The notes beneath the pieces are model-generated. The model saw only the letters and a program-made list of their open reading frames with translations. It was not told where the DNA came from and ran no database searches. A stretch of DNA of 64,000 nt from Mactra quadrangularis. Lineage: Eukaryota > Mollusca > Bivalvia > Venerida > Mactridae. The stretch spans positions 1,088,001-1,152,000 of the forward strand of contig CM046294.1 in assembly GCA_025267735.1 (NCBI GenBank), in the 5' to 3' direction. The position numbers were made by a program, and so were the translations under genes. Of the stretch, positions 48,698 through 59,851 are shown piece after piece. Position 1 is the first letter of the stretch; each line of letters opens with the position of its first letter.

Positions 48698-50209
48698 CAT
48701 ATGACAACAGGGATTCCATCATCATTAGTACAGACAAATGAAAGTTACTTAAGTTTATTGACTGTATATGAACAACTATATAGATACATTTGACCCTGAC
48801 ACAAAATTAAATGTCAGACCAACATATTTAAAACCTTGAAAATGTAGTACAAGTAACAACCTGATTCTAATAAATAGAATATTCATAAATACCTAATTCA
48901 GCAAAATAACCATTAAATACCTTGAAATTGATGTGGCTTTTATATTTCTATAATGCCAATGAAATGTAAGCATCAACAATGGGGCTTAAGGTTTTTTAAT
49001 TTAAAAATTAGGTCAGGGATGTTAACAGACAAAAGTAGAATAGAATTATTATTTTTAAGCTGTTCAGTACATCTTTAAGATTCCCATAAAGCATATTAAT
49101 TACTGGTTATTTACCCTTAAATGTTTTTGACCTGATAGTGAGAGGAGACATATTGGAACCAAACCCTGTAAACACAGTATGAGTAATACGGACTAAAGGA
49201 CAGGCAGACATTTTGAAGCAAGAAGGGATGAATCAAAACTCAGCTTAGATGGATCAATGTAAGGGTTCTGAATAAAATGTTTAAAATAAGAGTAAATGTT
49301 ATTACATTGACAAGCATGACAACCATATTTGGAGGCATACTCATTTGTCTAATGCAGAATGGTAAAAACGCAGAGACAAACTAAGCATACTAAATACAGA
49401 TGTCATGTCCAAGAAAGCCATGTTTGAAACTTGTTTCAACTCTTAAAGCCAGCACATTTAAATGTCGTTTAGGATAAAATGAGACAGATCTTAACAATAT
49501 TTTATGTTAAAATGTCTCATGTTATCCTAAATGAGCTATATTACACATACAAAGGTTAATAAACTGTTTTTTTTTGTTTTAATTCCTTCACCATAACACA
49601 GCAAACACAAGCAATGAAGCTTCATCTCACCATTTGTTTAGCAACAGACTATTTCTACTTGCTTTTAAAACCATATACCCGTTGTGAGCATAGTTATATA
49701 GTAATTATATATGAATCACAGCAAATTTCAAATAATTTCAACCATCTCATGCCAAGACAAACTGTAACAATCAAGAATGACACATTGTAGCATACAAAGA
49801 ACTGAAGCCTAATCTTTTCTCTCAACTAAACTGGCCAAAAAAGTTTTACAAGGCATTTAAAAAATCTAAAATGCTAAAATTTAACAGCATTTGCTTATTC
49901 CACAAAAATCACTATTATCAAGCCTGCTTTAGTTCATGTCTTCAAAAACCTATAAATGTTCCTATAAAAGCTTGAAATTGCTTCACAACTTATACACAAA
50001 AAGACAATTCAGATGACTTCAAAAGCATAAATTCAGAAAAAGTCAAAAGTCGGAGAAAGCATCCGTCCTGATTGCTAAAGTTCCTAAACATTTTAAAACA
50101 TGGTCTCATTCTTTGATGTGTACAGTATACTTGGCATCCAGGAGAAGATAATCAAGTAAAATAAGAAGCTAGGGTTATAGAACTTTAATGATAAATCATA
50201 ATTACTTAC

Positions 50210-50319
50210 CCCTGATTTTGATTTTGCATTACTTCCCTTTCCTCCGCCACTCAACTTTGACCCTGTGGCTTTACTCAATGATTGTGTCCCTGAAGGTAAT
50301 GTGGGTTCACCATCCTTTT
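50210..50319 (-). CDS. Coding exon, Gly/Ser/Lys-rich linker
   Basis: This 110-nt exon is bounded by acceptor TTTACAG and donor GGG followed by GTAAGTAAT. Entered in phase 1 and left in phase 0, it reads (E)KDGEPTLPSGTQSLSKATG then SKLSGGGKGSNAKSKSG. The SGGGKGSNAKSKSG tail is low-complexity and predicted disordered. Both splice sites are near consensus and the phase matches the exon upstream (51863, phase 1). The next exon proposed downstream is the 12-nt microexon at 43628, also phase 0. Function unknown. Confidence 0.7.
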
Positions 50320-50497
50320 CTGTAAATACATAAAACGGCATAATTAACATAAATTTGCATACATGTATTTTCAACTAAAATGTATGAGAATAAACCAGGA
50401 CAAGTATTCAACAGAATTGTCTGTCCTCCAAAAGGGAGATATTGCAAACAGGATATCTGTCTCTTAAGGGATAAAAAATATTTTTCTGTAAAGAAGG

Positions 50498-50575
50498 TTG
50501 ATGGGTCAGGACAAGCTAACCTACAACCTTCTTTGCTTACAAAAGTTTAGACTAGTTTAGTGCTGACCCATCTAT
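50498..50575. mobile_element. Fold-back element FB2, copy
   Basis: TTGATGGGTCAGGACAAGCT on the left and AGACTAGTTTAGTGCTGACC plus CATC on the right. It lies about 100 bp from the donor end of the exon at 50210-50319. Confidence 0.7.
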
Positions 50576-50737
50576 GTAATTAAAGTTTTTCTTTCATACC
50601 CAAAGGGAGATAACAACATGTCCTCTTCCATTAAAAGGGAGACAACACATAAAAAATAAAATACAAATCACAATTAAAACTACCATTCAAGTATAATTCA
50701 TGAAAGGTTAAACAGAATATTATGCTTAAGAATTAAG

Positions 50738-50820
50738 AGCTTGATGTGTCACCACAGACTTAAGTCTATTCTTTTTCATTCTCTTGAAAGTTTGACTGGT
50801 TTTATGCTGGACTATTGAAT
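50738..50820. mobile_element. Fold-back element FB2, diverged copy
   Basis: TTGATGTGTCACCACAGACT on the left and GTTTGACTGGTTTTATGCTG plus GACTATTGAA on the right. The layout is right but there are many mismatches. Confidence 0.4.
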
Positions 50821-51020
50821 TCTCTACAATTGGGCAGGGCCCCATGAGGGTACGGAACAGAGTTAACAACAGTTTGCATAATGGTTCCTATTAACAAACT
50901 GAGCTATTTAAAGTTTTTTGAAGTTTTTACAAGAGTGTAGTGTCATGATCGATTTCAGTACAGTAACAACCGTCTCATCAGTACTATCAGTTCTATGATT
51001 TTTATGCAAGCAACAGTTAC

Positions 51021-51098
51021 TGCCATTTCAGCACAAAATGGTCGTAACTCGCTCATTTCTTATACTGAATTATGACCGTTTTCCACTAAATCCGCAAT
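51021..51098. mobile_element. Fold-back element FB1, copy 8
   Basis: TTTCAGCACAAAATGGTCGT on the left and TTATGACCGTTTTCCACTAA plus ATCCGC on the right. Intronic, between the exons at 51863 and 50210. Confidence 0.7.
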
Positions 51099-51862
51099 AT
51101 CTAATATATCAATCCAGATTTTAAAAAATGAGCAGTTTATGTGTTTAATAATGTCGTAAAACTGCTTCAAACATACAAACATACAAAACTTGACTAGAGT
51201 TGTCTTTTCTTTACAAGCAAAAGGCTTATAAAATAATACATGAATAATCACAAACTTGAAGCAACAAAGGGCAAAAGACACACAAATAGATCTCTTGTCT
51301 CTTTTTTCAGGCAACAGGCCTACATGTTTAAAAATATAACCAACCGAAAATGTAAAGTATTTTTTGTCAATTTTGTAACTATAACAACGCGGAGGATGAA
51401 ATACGTCACTAAATATCATGTGACACAAAAATATAACCTAATGGCATTTAGACATTTGTTGTCAAGGTAGCGTGTTTTTCTTTCCTTTTAAAATGAAACA
51501 ACTTAAAGAGAATATGAAACCAAGCAATTGATTGGCTTTATCCAAGCATTGAGGATTCAGTACAACAAAAGCTTAAACATTTAACTCTGGAAAATTAATG
51601 CTACACATTAGAAAGAGCAAAGACATTGGAATAGTACCTTAGGGAAATACAACATGTAGTGAAGATATAATGAACCTAGTTTTAATATAAAGATTAAACG
51701 ATGATGTAATATCTTTGTAATAGTATGCAAACAAAAAACTAGGATATTTTATGTTACTTTAACTACATAATTTCATGCAGGAATGCACCATAGTTAATTT
51801 CTTTACAAACAAAAATTCCTACAAATAAGAAATAAAGTTCCAGGAAATTGTTTCCATATTAC

Positions 51863-52019
51863 CAAGGCTGTCTTCTTGTTTGCCAGAAAGTTTCCCAGAA
51901 AATATATTACACACTGTCTTTTTTTCACCAAAGCCATCGTTATGTTCATCACGCTCTGCTATTGAAACAGGGCGTATCTTTCCATGAAACGAATGACTAC
52001 GAACAGACTTTTTCATATT
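51863..52019 (-). CDS. Coding exon, Ser/Lys-rich (VRSHSFHGKIRPVS...)
   Basis: This 157-nt exon encodes 52 residues plus one base. It begins NMKKSVRSHSFHGKIRPVS, passes through AERDEHNDGFGEKKTV and CNIFSGKLSGKQEDSL, and ends at donor CCTTG followed by GTAATATGG in phase 1. An in-frame TAA lies two codons upstream of the ATG, so the exon starts at the AAAAG acceptor (52019) or a few bases later. The next exon (50210-50319) begins with two bases, giving a clean GAA codon across the junction. The peptide is basic, Ser-rich and low in hydrophobics, like a regulatory linker. No domain is visible. Confidence 0.65.
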
Positions 52020-52300
52020 CTTTTATCCACCAAAGTCATTATTCATTATCATAATCTAAATTTATCATATTCACACAAATATTCCCGAAAAAACAACAAA
52101 AAAGCATTTCTCATCCTATATGAACCGTAAGGTATAAACACAAAATTTCCTCCTCAACAAACTAACTGGTAAATCCATTGAAATAACATATTTATTCTTT
52201 ACATATCTTTTCCTGTACAAAATATTGCTTACACTTGCATTTGTACAACTAAGCCTACAGGAACAATCCAAAGTGATTTTCATGATGTAGTATAAATTAC

Positions 52301-52335
52301 AAAGACGCTAAAGCTAGCAATGTGTCGCACAGTGT
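52301..52335 (-). CDS. Candidate 35-nt exon bridging a phase gap
   Basis: The exon at 53912 ends in phase 1 and the exon at 52019 begins in phase 0, so a connecting exon must have length 2 mod 3. In the less AT-rich patch at 52300-52390 the minus strand shows a pyrimidine-rich stretch ending CCCTGGAG. After it come 35 nt reading (G)DTVRHIASFSVF, then GTAATTT. Length and phase fit exactly and the frame is open. The donor is weak and the choice of acceptor was guided by the phase, so this is a proposal rather than a clear call. Confidence 0.25.
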
Positions 52336-53171
52336 CTCCAGGGATAGCAGGCTACGCAGGAAGATGGTCACATGGCCAGTATCAACCAGACGTATGATAA
52401 AAAAAGGCTTGACAGAGATTGAAAAGTCACATTAATAATGTATGATACTTGTTTAATGGTGATTGGCCAAACTCATCAGATAAAATGAGGGAAAACCGAC
52501 TTAATGATTTGATGAAACCATATAACATTTACCAGAAAGAAAGTACTTCTTCTTTATGGTTGAAGTTAGCTAAGAAAGATGATCTAAGAAATATCCATGT
52601 TACATTCTTTATATATACCTTAAAATATTTTGTATTTTCTTGAATCTAGTACACCAGAAAAACTGTTGTAAATATTTTGTTCACTTTTTATATATCAGTT
52701 TTTCACTCCAAGATGAGAATGAAACGTAAATTTGTAAAATTAAGAAGATGCAAATTTTGTATTAGTATATTGTATTGTGTTATTAATTTTGTTACATGAC
52801 ATGTAATAATTGTATGTTTACTTTCTTTAAATAAAGAACATTACACAAAAAAAGAATGATGATCAACCAGTGCATTATTGTTTTATCTTCATTTTAATTA
52901 AAAGGTTTGCTTTTTTAGGACGCCTTAGGTCACTCTTTTGACAAATTATGAGGGTATTACCGGTAACAGTCAGTCGACCTATTCACTGTCCACTGAGATG
53001 TTCAAGTTTTAAAAAGATACTAAGCACATTGTATCATCATCTTTGCTTAGCATCAGCCCTTCTCAAATATACATGTAGAAGGAAAAATTTCAGTGTTTAA
53101 ACAACAGTAATTTTTACTGAACATAAGGAAGACAACTTGAACAAAACAAAACAAAACATAAAAATGTTTAA

Positions 53172-53694
53172 CCCTTAACCACCAATCCCGCATTTTTACG
53201 TGTCTAGACCTCCCCTCCAAAATGGCTGCCACCGCCTTGAAAACGGTGTTTTTCAACTGGATTTAGTGAATTTCACTAAAGGACAGTTGTCCCTAAAAAA
53301 TGAGCTTTTTTTCGCGCCCCTCCCCCACCAAAAGATGTCTCAGGGAGGTTCCGAAGGGGGGATGTGCCCCCCTTTGTTGCTGGGGTTTGAAGGGGGCGCA
53401 GCGCCCCTCATCGCCAGAAAAAAAATCGGGGCCATTGAGTGCAGTAAAATGGCGCCAAATGCTGATAATAAAAACATGTTTTCAGTATCTGAAAAGACCT
53501 GTCACTTTAGACCTCAATTTTGGAAGATATTACTGTTTGAAGTGCAAATGAATGTGGGGTGGAATAAGAGCGAAAATTGCAAGTTGCAAATCTGTACGAT
53601 AACTAGTAATGAAATTAGAGCATCTTGAAATAGACCTAGCGCGTAATGGTGAAAAAAATGGCTACTTTTCACATATATCGCAACCAGTAAAGGG
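53172..53694. mobile_element. TTAA-flanked element, G+C-rich core
   Basis: TTAA at 53168-53171 and 53695-53698 flanks ends beginning CCCTTAACCACC and, inverted, CCCTTTACTGGTTGCG. TTAA target plus CCC ends is characteristic of piggyBac-type elements. The interior contains an unusually G+C-rich patch (53315-53415). A 142-residue plus frame in it shows no transposase features, so it is probably non-autonomous. Confidence 0.6.
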
Positions 53695-53911
53695 TTAAGG
53701 TAGACTTTTATCGAGACAAGAAACAAGAAACATGAAACTTTCACCAATAAAATAAATATATTGGGTCAGTGGCACCATTTTCACCTTCTACCCTTAAAAA
53801 ATTACAAAACAATACAAAGGGGGAGTTTATTTTAAAAAAAAATTAAATTCAAAGGGAGGCAACTCTTTTTAGAATAGGGTAATAGCTAAAACCAAGTCCT
53901 CAGGTACTCAC

Positions 53912-53971
53912 CTCCATTGCCATTATTATCAAAATCATCAACACGTAATTCTATTCTCACCATGTTACAAA
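53912..53971 (-). CDS. Coding exon (...ELRVDDFDNNGNG)
   Basis: The frame reads VCNMVRIELRVDDFDNNGNG and ends at a strong donor (GGAG followed by GTGAGTACC) in phase 1. Two weak acceptors, one giving a start at 53971 and one at 53950, both receive the phase-1 donor of the 61103-61202 exon in the correct frame. I list the longer version. Neither acceptor has a good pyrimidine tract, so the start is uncertain. The DDFDNNGNG run is acidic and Asn/Gly-rich. It resembles a calcium-binding loop in composition only; there is no EF-hand helix around it. Confidence 0.5.
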
Positions 53972-54881
53972 CTTTTTTCCACTTTGACATTTGTAACAAC
54001 TATTTATCCATTTCAACATCAGTGTAAAAATATTTTGAAAAAATAATCCAATATTCACATATACTTTTAAATAATCTCTGAAACATTGATTCTTATATAC
54101 ACTGAATGCCCAGGGTGGGGGTCTAAACTATACTTGCAATTAATTAACGAATAAATTTGCACATTTTCACGCATGATACAAATGGAACACCAGTCAATTC
54201 AACTGCATGGGTAAACTATATTCCAATCTAAAGGTATAAATTCTGGTCCATAAAAAACGTTCGTAAATCCATATACAATCTGCCACATAATTTTTGTAGC
54301 ATTATGAATAAAATTATATGTTAAGTAAGATTTATACACACGTACATGTATATGAAAAAAGTACCACAAGTCATAGTGATTAAGAATTTCCAATTACTAT
54401 ATTTTATAATCTATACATAAATCTGTGATGTAAACGAACACTATAATATCACTGTTTTTTTTTCAATGTTTTAAATGATCAGTTCATTTATGTGTTAAAA
54501 ATTGTATTAAAATTAATCACAAATTCCTGATTTTCAAATTTACTGCAAAATAACTATACTTTGCAAAAACTTTGCACAAAAAAACATTGCAAGTTGAAGC
54601 CTTCTCACACATCATATTTTTAAAATGAAGACAAAAAAATTGAACACATAAATCCTTGAATTTCAAAAAACTAATCACAGTTTAAAAGGCATACACAAAA
54701 TGCCCAGAAACCATCTAAGAATAGGCATAATTTTAAATCATTTATTGCACTTCTATAAAAACCTATACAATCATATCTATATATATCAACAGAAAAAATA
54801 TTCAAAACCCAACTTCTCCATAGTCGAGAAAAGTTGAGACTCAAGCACAAACTAAAGCACAACTTCACCCACAGCCAAAAC

Positions 54882-54900
54882 AAGTCAAGTCAAGTCAAGT
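54882..54900. repeat. (CAAGT)n microsatellite, 4 units
   Basis: CAAGT repeated head to tail four times. Confidence 0.8.
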
Positions 54901-55329
54901 TTCAAGCACAAACTCTGCTCAGTAAGAATTAGTTCCAAGTATGACATATTATCTAAAGAGCTTAACCCAATGGAAAATAGAAGAGAATCGAGGAATTACT
55001 TCTTGTCACAGTAATTATGTATTGTTCCCAAGCTCTATAGTCAGGCTATTAGTCCACTTATATTCTCAAATCAACATTGATGTATACGAGTCTGGAGTCA
55101 GATTTCGTCGTCTTAGAATGACAAAATCAACTTGTTTTCTCCTTGTAAACTAATGTTGTTGGTCATCATTAATACAGAGAAAATATACTTCGATTTTGTT
55201 TACTAGAATTAATCGCTTGGCTTTCAAATAGCGAAGAGGTTTATTTCTCTTTAAAGAGATTCTATGTTGATGTATAAGCACTTTGATATTTGGTTATTTG
55301 CTTATAATCAAAAAAGCCTGTTTGTATTC

Positions 55330-56160
55330 CAAAAGCCTCAATTCTGTAAGTCCAATTTCCATTCCTAAAGCATCAAAACTGTAATACCTAAATTTTCATT
55401 CCTAAAGCATCAATACAAGATACAAAAGTTTATATTATGTCAGATCGGATAAGCACAAGTAAACAAAATAACATTAGCTACGATAAGCCATTGTCCGACA
55501 ATAATACTGCAAGTCTTAAATTTTCATTTCTTAAGCATCTATTCAGTGTCCTTATAATTACAGTTCCTAAAGTCATTGAAAGTATCAATATTGTAAATCC
55601 AAAATTTCCATTCCTAAAGTATCAATACAGTAACTACCAAATTTCCATTCCTAAAGTATCTATACTGTTAATCCCAAATTTCCATTCCTAAAGAATCAAT
55701 ACAGAAACTACCAAATTTCCATTCCTAAAGTATCAATACAGAAACTACAAAATTTCCATTCCTAAAGTATCAATACTGTAAATCCCAAATTTTTATTCCT
55801 AAAGTATCAATACTGTAAATCCCAAATTTCCATTCCTAAAGTATCAATACTGTAAATCCCAAATTTCCATTCCTAAAGTATCAATATTGTAAATCCCAAA
55901 TTTTCATTCCTAAAGTATCAATATTGTAAATCCCAAATTTTCATTCCTAAAGTATCAATACTGTAAATCCCAAATTTCCATTCCTAAAGTATCAATACTG
56001 TATATCCCAAATTTCCATTCCTAAAGTATCAATGCTGTAAATCACAAATTTCAATTGCTAAAGCACCAATACTGTAAAAGTCCTAAATTTCAATTCCTAA
56101 AGTATCCGAAAGTATCAATACTGTTCATTCAAAATCCCCAATTTCTTTAAGTATCAATGC
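55330..56160. repeat. 37-bp minisatellite, about 20 units, decayed edges
   Basis: CCATTCCTAAAGTATCAATA recurs at exact 37-bp spacing from about 55610 to 56040 (ATTCCTA at 55684, 55721, 55758, 55795). Older diverged units lie on both sides. Confidence 0.93.
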
Positions 56161-56974
56161 TGTAAAATTTCCATTAAAACAAGACCATAAACACTACAGC
56201 TAACTCCAAAATATGTTACATAATCAAGTGTGATATCACTTTCATCAAGAACATAATTATGAACTATTTTCATCTGATTTTAGAATAAACTTGATACCAT
56301 GGTAACATTATATTTCCTAAAATGAATAATAAATGAATTTCCAAGAAAATCTTATAATTCATATAATTAAATGCACAATTTGATGTTAATTGAAAATGGC
56401 TCATTTTCTCATAAAAATTATACACATAAATTATAATAACTCTGTATTTATGCCAAGTAATAGAAATTGATATTTCCACCACGTTATCACAAAACCTCAT
56501 CAAAATGGTACTAAAATAGAATGCAATTCATAGTAAAACATCTACAGAAACACATCCTAAACATATTCTAAGCAGAAACAAAAACACAAACTAGGCACAA
56601 AAAAAATGCAACATAATGCATAGTGATTAAACAGCATAATTCAAAACCTACGTGCAACAGTTCCAAGCTACAGAAATTAGCTCTCAGGTATATTAAATCC
56701 ATTTGTTCCATTCATCATTAACATACTTGTATTTTATTAAAATCAGATATAATTTCACATGTGAAACACCTGATCTCATTACAACTCTGTTACTATAGCA
56801 CCGAAGCATCCAATCAAAGTACTGAAAGCACCAAGAACTTGGAGTCTTAGACATGCTGATTAAAAGCATCTCTTTATCACAATTGTAATTGTAATCCAGC
56901 TTTGACAGTACCTATCAAAGCTTCCATCACATCTTTTATCTAAGAGGGGGCAAACTTATGTTGAACTACAGCAT

Positions 56975-57178
56975 AAAATAATTTCTATGGCCATTCTCCC
57001 TCCTTGTAACCACTAATTCTAAATCATGAAAAGCAGTTGTCAGTCACTGATGGAAGTATGCAAGTACTAACTGAGTAACAGCTAAATCCAGAAACAGTGA
57101 GTAGGTTGCCTGACTTCTGTGATATGGCAAATAAATTGTGTTGCTATGGTGTTAAGACCCAAACCAATAAAAAACAGC
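56975..57178 (+). mobile_element. SINE, old 5'-truncated copy
   Basis: Recognisable body (GGCCATTCTCCCTCCT, CAGTTGTCAGTCACTGA) and tail (GTGTTGCTATGGTGTTAA) with many substitutions; the head is absent. Confidence 0.65.
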
Positions 57179-57784
57179 CAGTATTTAACTATTATCAAAG
57201 TGCTAATAGCGCTGTCAGACTTGGGGTTTTGATGAAATATATATAACATGAGAGTATAATTATAACAAATGAAAACAATACAAGGGATATTCCCCTGAAA
57301 TTATCTGGATTAGAGTGACATTTTACTTCAGTTGCAAAAACAGCATTTTGCCTGCTTGTAAACATGTAATATGGACTATTTTAATTGAAGTTAGTTATTA
57401 CATGTATAACTTTTATTGCATACATGCAGCCTAATGTAATCTTCGGCAGCATTGATACAGCTCGCTACTAAACATGGGGAAATCCCATGTAAAAGGATTA
57501 CTTCAAGGAGCTATACAGGTTGATCATATACCTAGCAGTCTAAATATGATATTTTCACTAGATGTAAATACAGGTAAATATTTGAACACTTATATACAAG
57601 ACATAAATAAACAGGTTTTAACACTTTGATGTTAATTTGACAAAGTTTGGACAGTTATGTGACATAAATAACACACAGGTGTCAATATCAACAACAGGCA
57701 ATTACGGTTAGAGAAATGACCAACATGTTGTAACATAATAAAAATGGCCAACTAGTGAAACGAACTTATTTATTTTATCTATCA

Positions 57785-58102
57785 CATATCTACCCAGGGT
57801 CGGATCCTGGATTTTTTTCTAGTGGGGGTCTGAACTTTTCTAGGGGGAGGTCCGAACTTTTGTAGGGGGTCCGAACTTTTGTAGGGGGTACAACCACATT
57901 ATACGCATTTTGCAGAAAAAATATAACATATTGATAATAAAAACTACATAACCATTAAATCTATGTTAAGCACCGAGAAAAATTGCTTCATGCTACTTAA
58001 AAATGACTTACATGCAAGAAATACACTAATGGACAGGTATATTTTCTAAATTCTAGGGGGGTCTGGACCCCCCTGACCCAAGCCCCGCTAAATCCGCCTT
58101 AT
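57785..58102. mobile_element. Possible MITE with G-rich ends
   Basis: Left end GGTCGGATCCTGGATTTTTT plus CTAGTGGGGGTC resembles the inverted right end (GGCGGATTTAGCGGGGC). There is a (T/C)CCGAACTTTTGTAGGGGG block repeat inside and a GGGGTCTGGACCCC palindrome. No target duplication was identified. Confidence 0.4.
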
Positions 58103-58130
58103 AATGCTACCACATCTAAAACAGCTAAAA

Positions 58131-58448
58131 CTGCCCGGCTAGCTCAGTCAGTAGCACGCGAGTCTACTAATCGATGGGTTGTGGGTTTGATTCCCGGGCA
58201 GGGCATACTTTCCTGGAGCTTGGTCATGAAATCATTTTTACGGCCATTCTCCCTCCTACCAATGATTTCTAATTATGTAAGGCAGTAACTGTTGTCAGTC
58301 ACTGAGGAAGGTATGTGCTTAGTAATTGGTTAACAGCTAAATCCAGAGATTTAGTCTTTCCAGGAGGAGTGAGTAGGTTGACTGACCGCCGTTATATGAC
58401 CTATACAATGTGTTGCTAGGGCGTTAAACCCATTAAAAACAAAAAATA
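58131..58448 (+). mobile_element. tRNA-derived SINE, full length
   Basis: Head GCCCGGCTAGCTCAGTCAGT with box A, box B GGTTTGATTCCCGGGC, complete body and tail GCGTTAAACCC followed by an A-rich end. The best-preserved plus-strand copy. Confidence 0.88.
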
Positions 58449-58452
58449 TATA

Positions 58453-58492
58453 AATAAAGAATGATGCAGACTAGTTTAACACTGAGCATATA
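58453..58492. mobile_element. Fold-back element FB2, half copy
   Basis: ATAAAGAATGATGCAGACTA plus GTTTAACACTGA matches the right half of FB2. It directly follows the tail of the SINE at 58131-58448, which may have inserted into the element. Confidence 0.4.
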
Positions 58493-59448
58493 AAATATTT
58501 ACATGTAAAACAGATGTTACAAGGAATAAAGATATTTGTTTTTTCTTATTATTGATTTAATCCTGCATGTCAAACAATACTACTGTAAACAAATATATTG
58601 ACTGTGTATTACATGCTTGCACGAGAAAAGATTTTTTTACCGAGTAAGAAAACGAAAATCTCTGAATCATTGAATCAATATGAGATATATGATTTTCCAT
58701 GTTGTGATTTTCCCTGCTGTAGGCCACCGTGTTCAATGCCACAATAATTGGAAAGCATTTGTTCATGTTGGTTTAATGTGCTTAATTGTACACCTTTTTG
58801 AATTTTGTTCAGTCATATGCCGTGGTCATTGTAAAGACATTGAAAATTGGAGAAGATTCATTTTGGGTGTCTGGCAAAAAAATTTAAGAGACAATTCAGT
58901 TTGGGTGCTTGGTAGGAAAATTTGAGAGGAAATTTCATTTTGTGTGTCCAGTAAACTGGTTAAGAGAGTTAGCCATTGCACATAACCTAATAAAGAGTAT
59001 CGTTAAACAGCCTAAAATCCAATTTAAAAAAACAAGCCTGCCTTCAATAGTCTGTTAGATTTTCCAATACACAGAGACAAGCATGCAGTTCACATGATAT
59101 TGGGGAAGAGGACCACTATCAATATTGTATAATATAAAGATCACAAAAAACAGTCGATATCAAAATCCTCCATAAAACAACTTGTCCAGAATTTAGATAA
59201 TAAGCTGTATGATGGACAGGAAATGACTTCCTGACAAGGAGAGTGAATCTCATTGACCATTAATATCAAACACATCATTCCAGAGTTTCCATAGCAACAT
59301 GACAATCTTTAGTCTCATACGAGTTATAATTTTGATCCTAATTATAATGTGATTAATTAACAAAATAAAAACTTGACCGAGAATATACATATTGATGAGT
59401 CAGCACAAAAATAAGTTTCCACACTTCTTTATTTACATGAAGAGTTAA

Positions 59449-59851
59449 GTTCTACAACTCAGACCATCCAAACCAATGTTCTTAGTAGTGCAGTGCAATG
59501 GTCCTTATTTAGGCGCTCCTTTCTTCTCAATTTAAGCATTTGGGGCTTAAAAATGGTCAAAAATCACATGATTGACTGCTTGGGGCTTAAAAATGGTCAA
59601 AAATCACATGATTTACCGCTTGGGGCTTAAAAATGGTCAAAAATCACATGATTTACCGCTTGGGGCTTAAAAATGGTCAAAAATCACATGATTTACCGAT
59701 TGGGGCTTAAAAATGGTCAAAAATCACATGATTTACCGCTTGGGGCTTAAAAATGGTCAAAAATCACATGATTTACCGCTTGGGGCTTAAAAATTGTCAA
59801 AAATCATAAGATTGACCGCACTAACCCAAGTGGTCTGTACTACAGCGGAAC
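59449..59851. mobile_element. TTAA-flanked insert carrying a 40-bp array
   Basis: The insert is bordered by TTAA on both sides (59445-59448 and 59852-59855). Its ends, oriented outward, both begin GTTC and share AGACCA about 15 bp in, an imperfect inverted repeat. It contains seven 40-bp tandem units. TTAA target choice fits piggyBac-type transposition, but the ends are only weakly matched. Confidence 0.45.
59541..59820. repeat. 40-bp minisatellite, seven copies
   Basis: The unit starts TGGGGCTTAAAAATGGTCAA and recurs at exactly 40-bp spacing (59541, 59581, 59621, 59661, 59701, 59741, 59781). The units are nearly identical, so the array is recent. Confidence 0.95.

Larger units (their letters stand above)
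41630..50209 (-). other. Introns flanking the EVVK microexon
   Basis: Two introns (41630-43627 and 43640-50209) surround the microexon. They contain a CAGGG-type MITE, FB2 and FB3 hairpins, a Tc1/mariner-like MITE with a nested repeat, a SINE inverted pair and degenerate tandem repeats. No further exon was supported. Confidence 0.45.

Noticed and set aside
51060..51428. 122-residue minus-strand frame
   Set aside because: AT-rich composition with many Cys/Phe/Ile codons, overlaps an FB1 hairpin and lacks splice context; a chance frame.
53200..53628. 142-residue plus-strand frame
   Set aside because: It lies in the TTAA-bordered element; its length reflects the G+C-rich core and it has no transposase motifs.
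55600..56060. Regular repeats resembling a CRISPR array
   Set aside because: The 37-bp units are contiguous with no unique spacers, and the context is eukaryotic.
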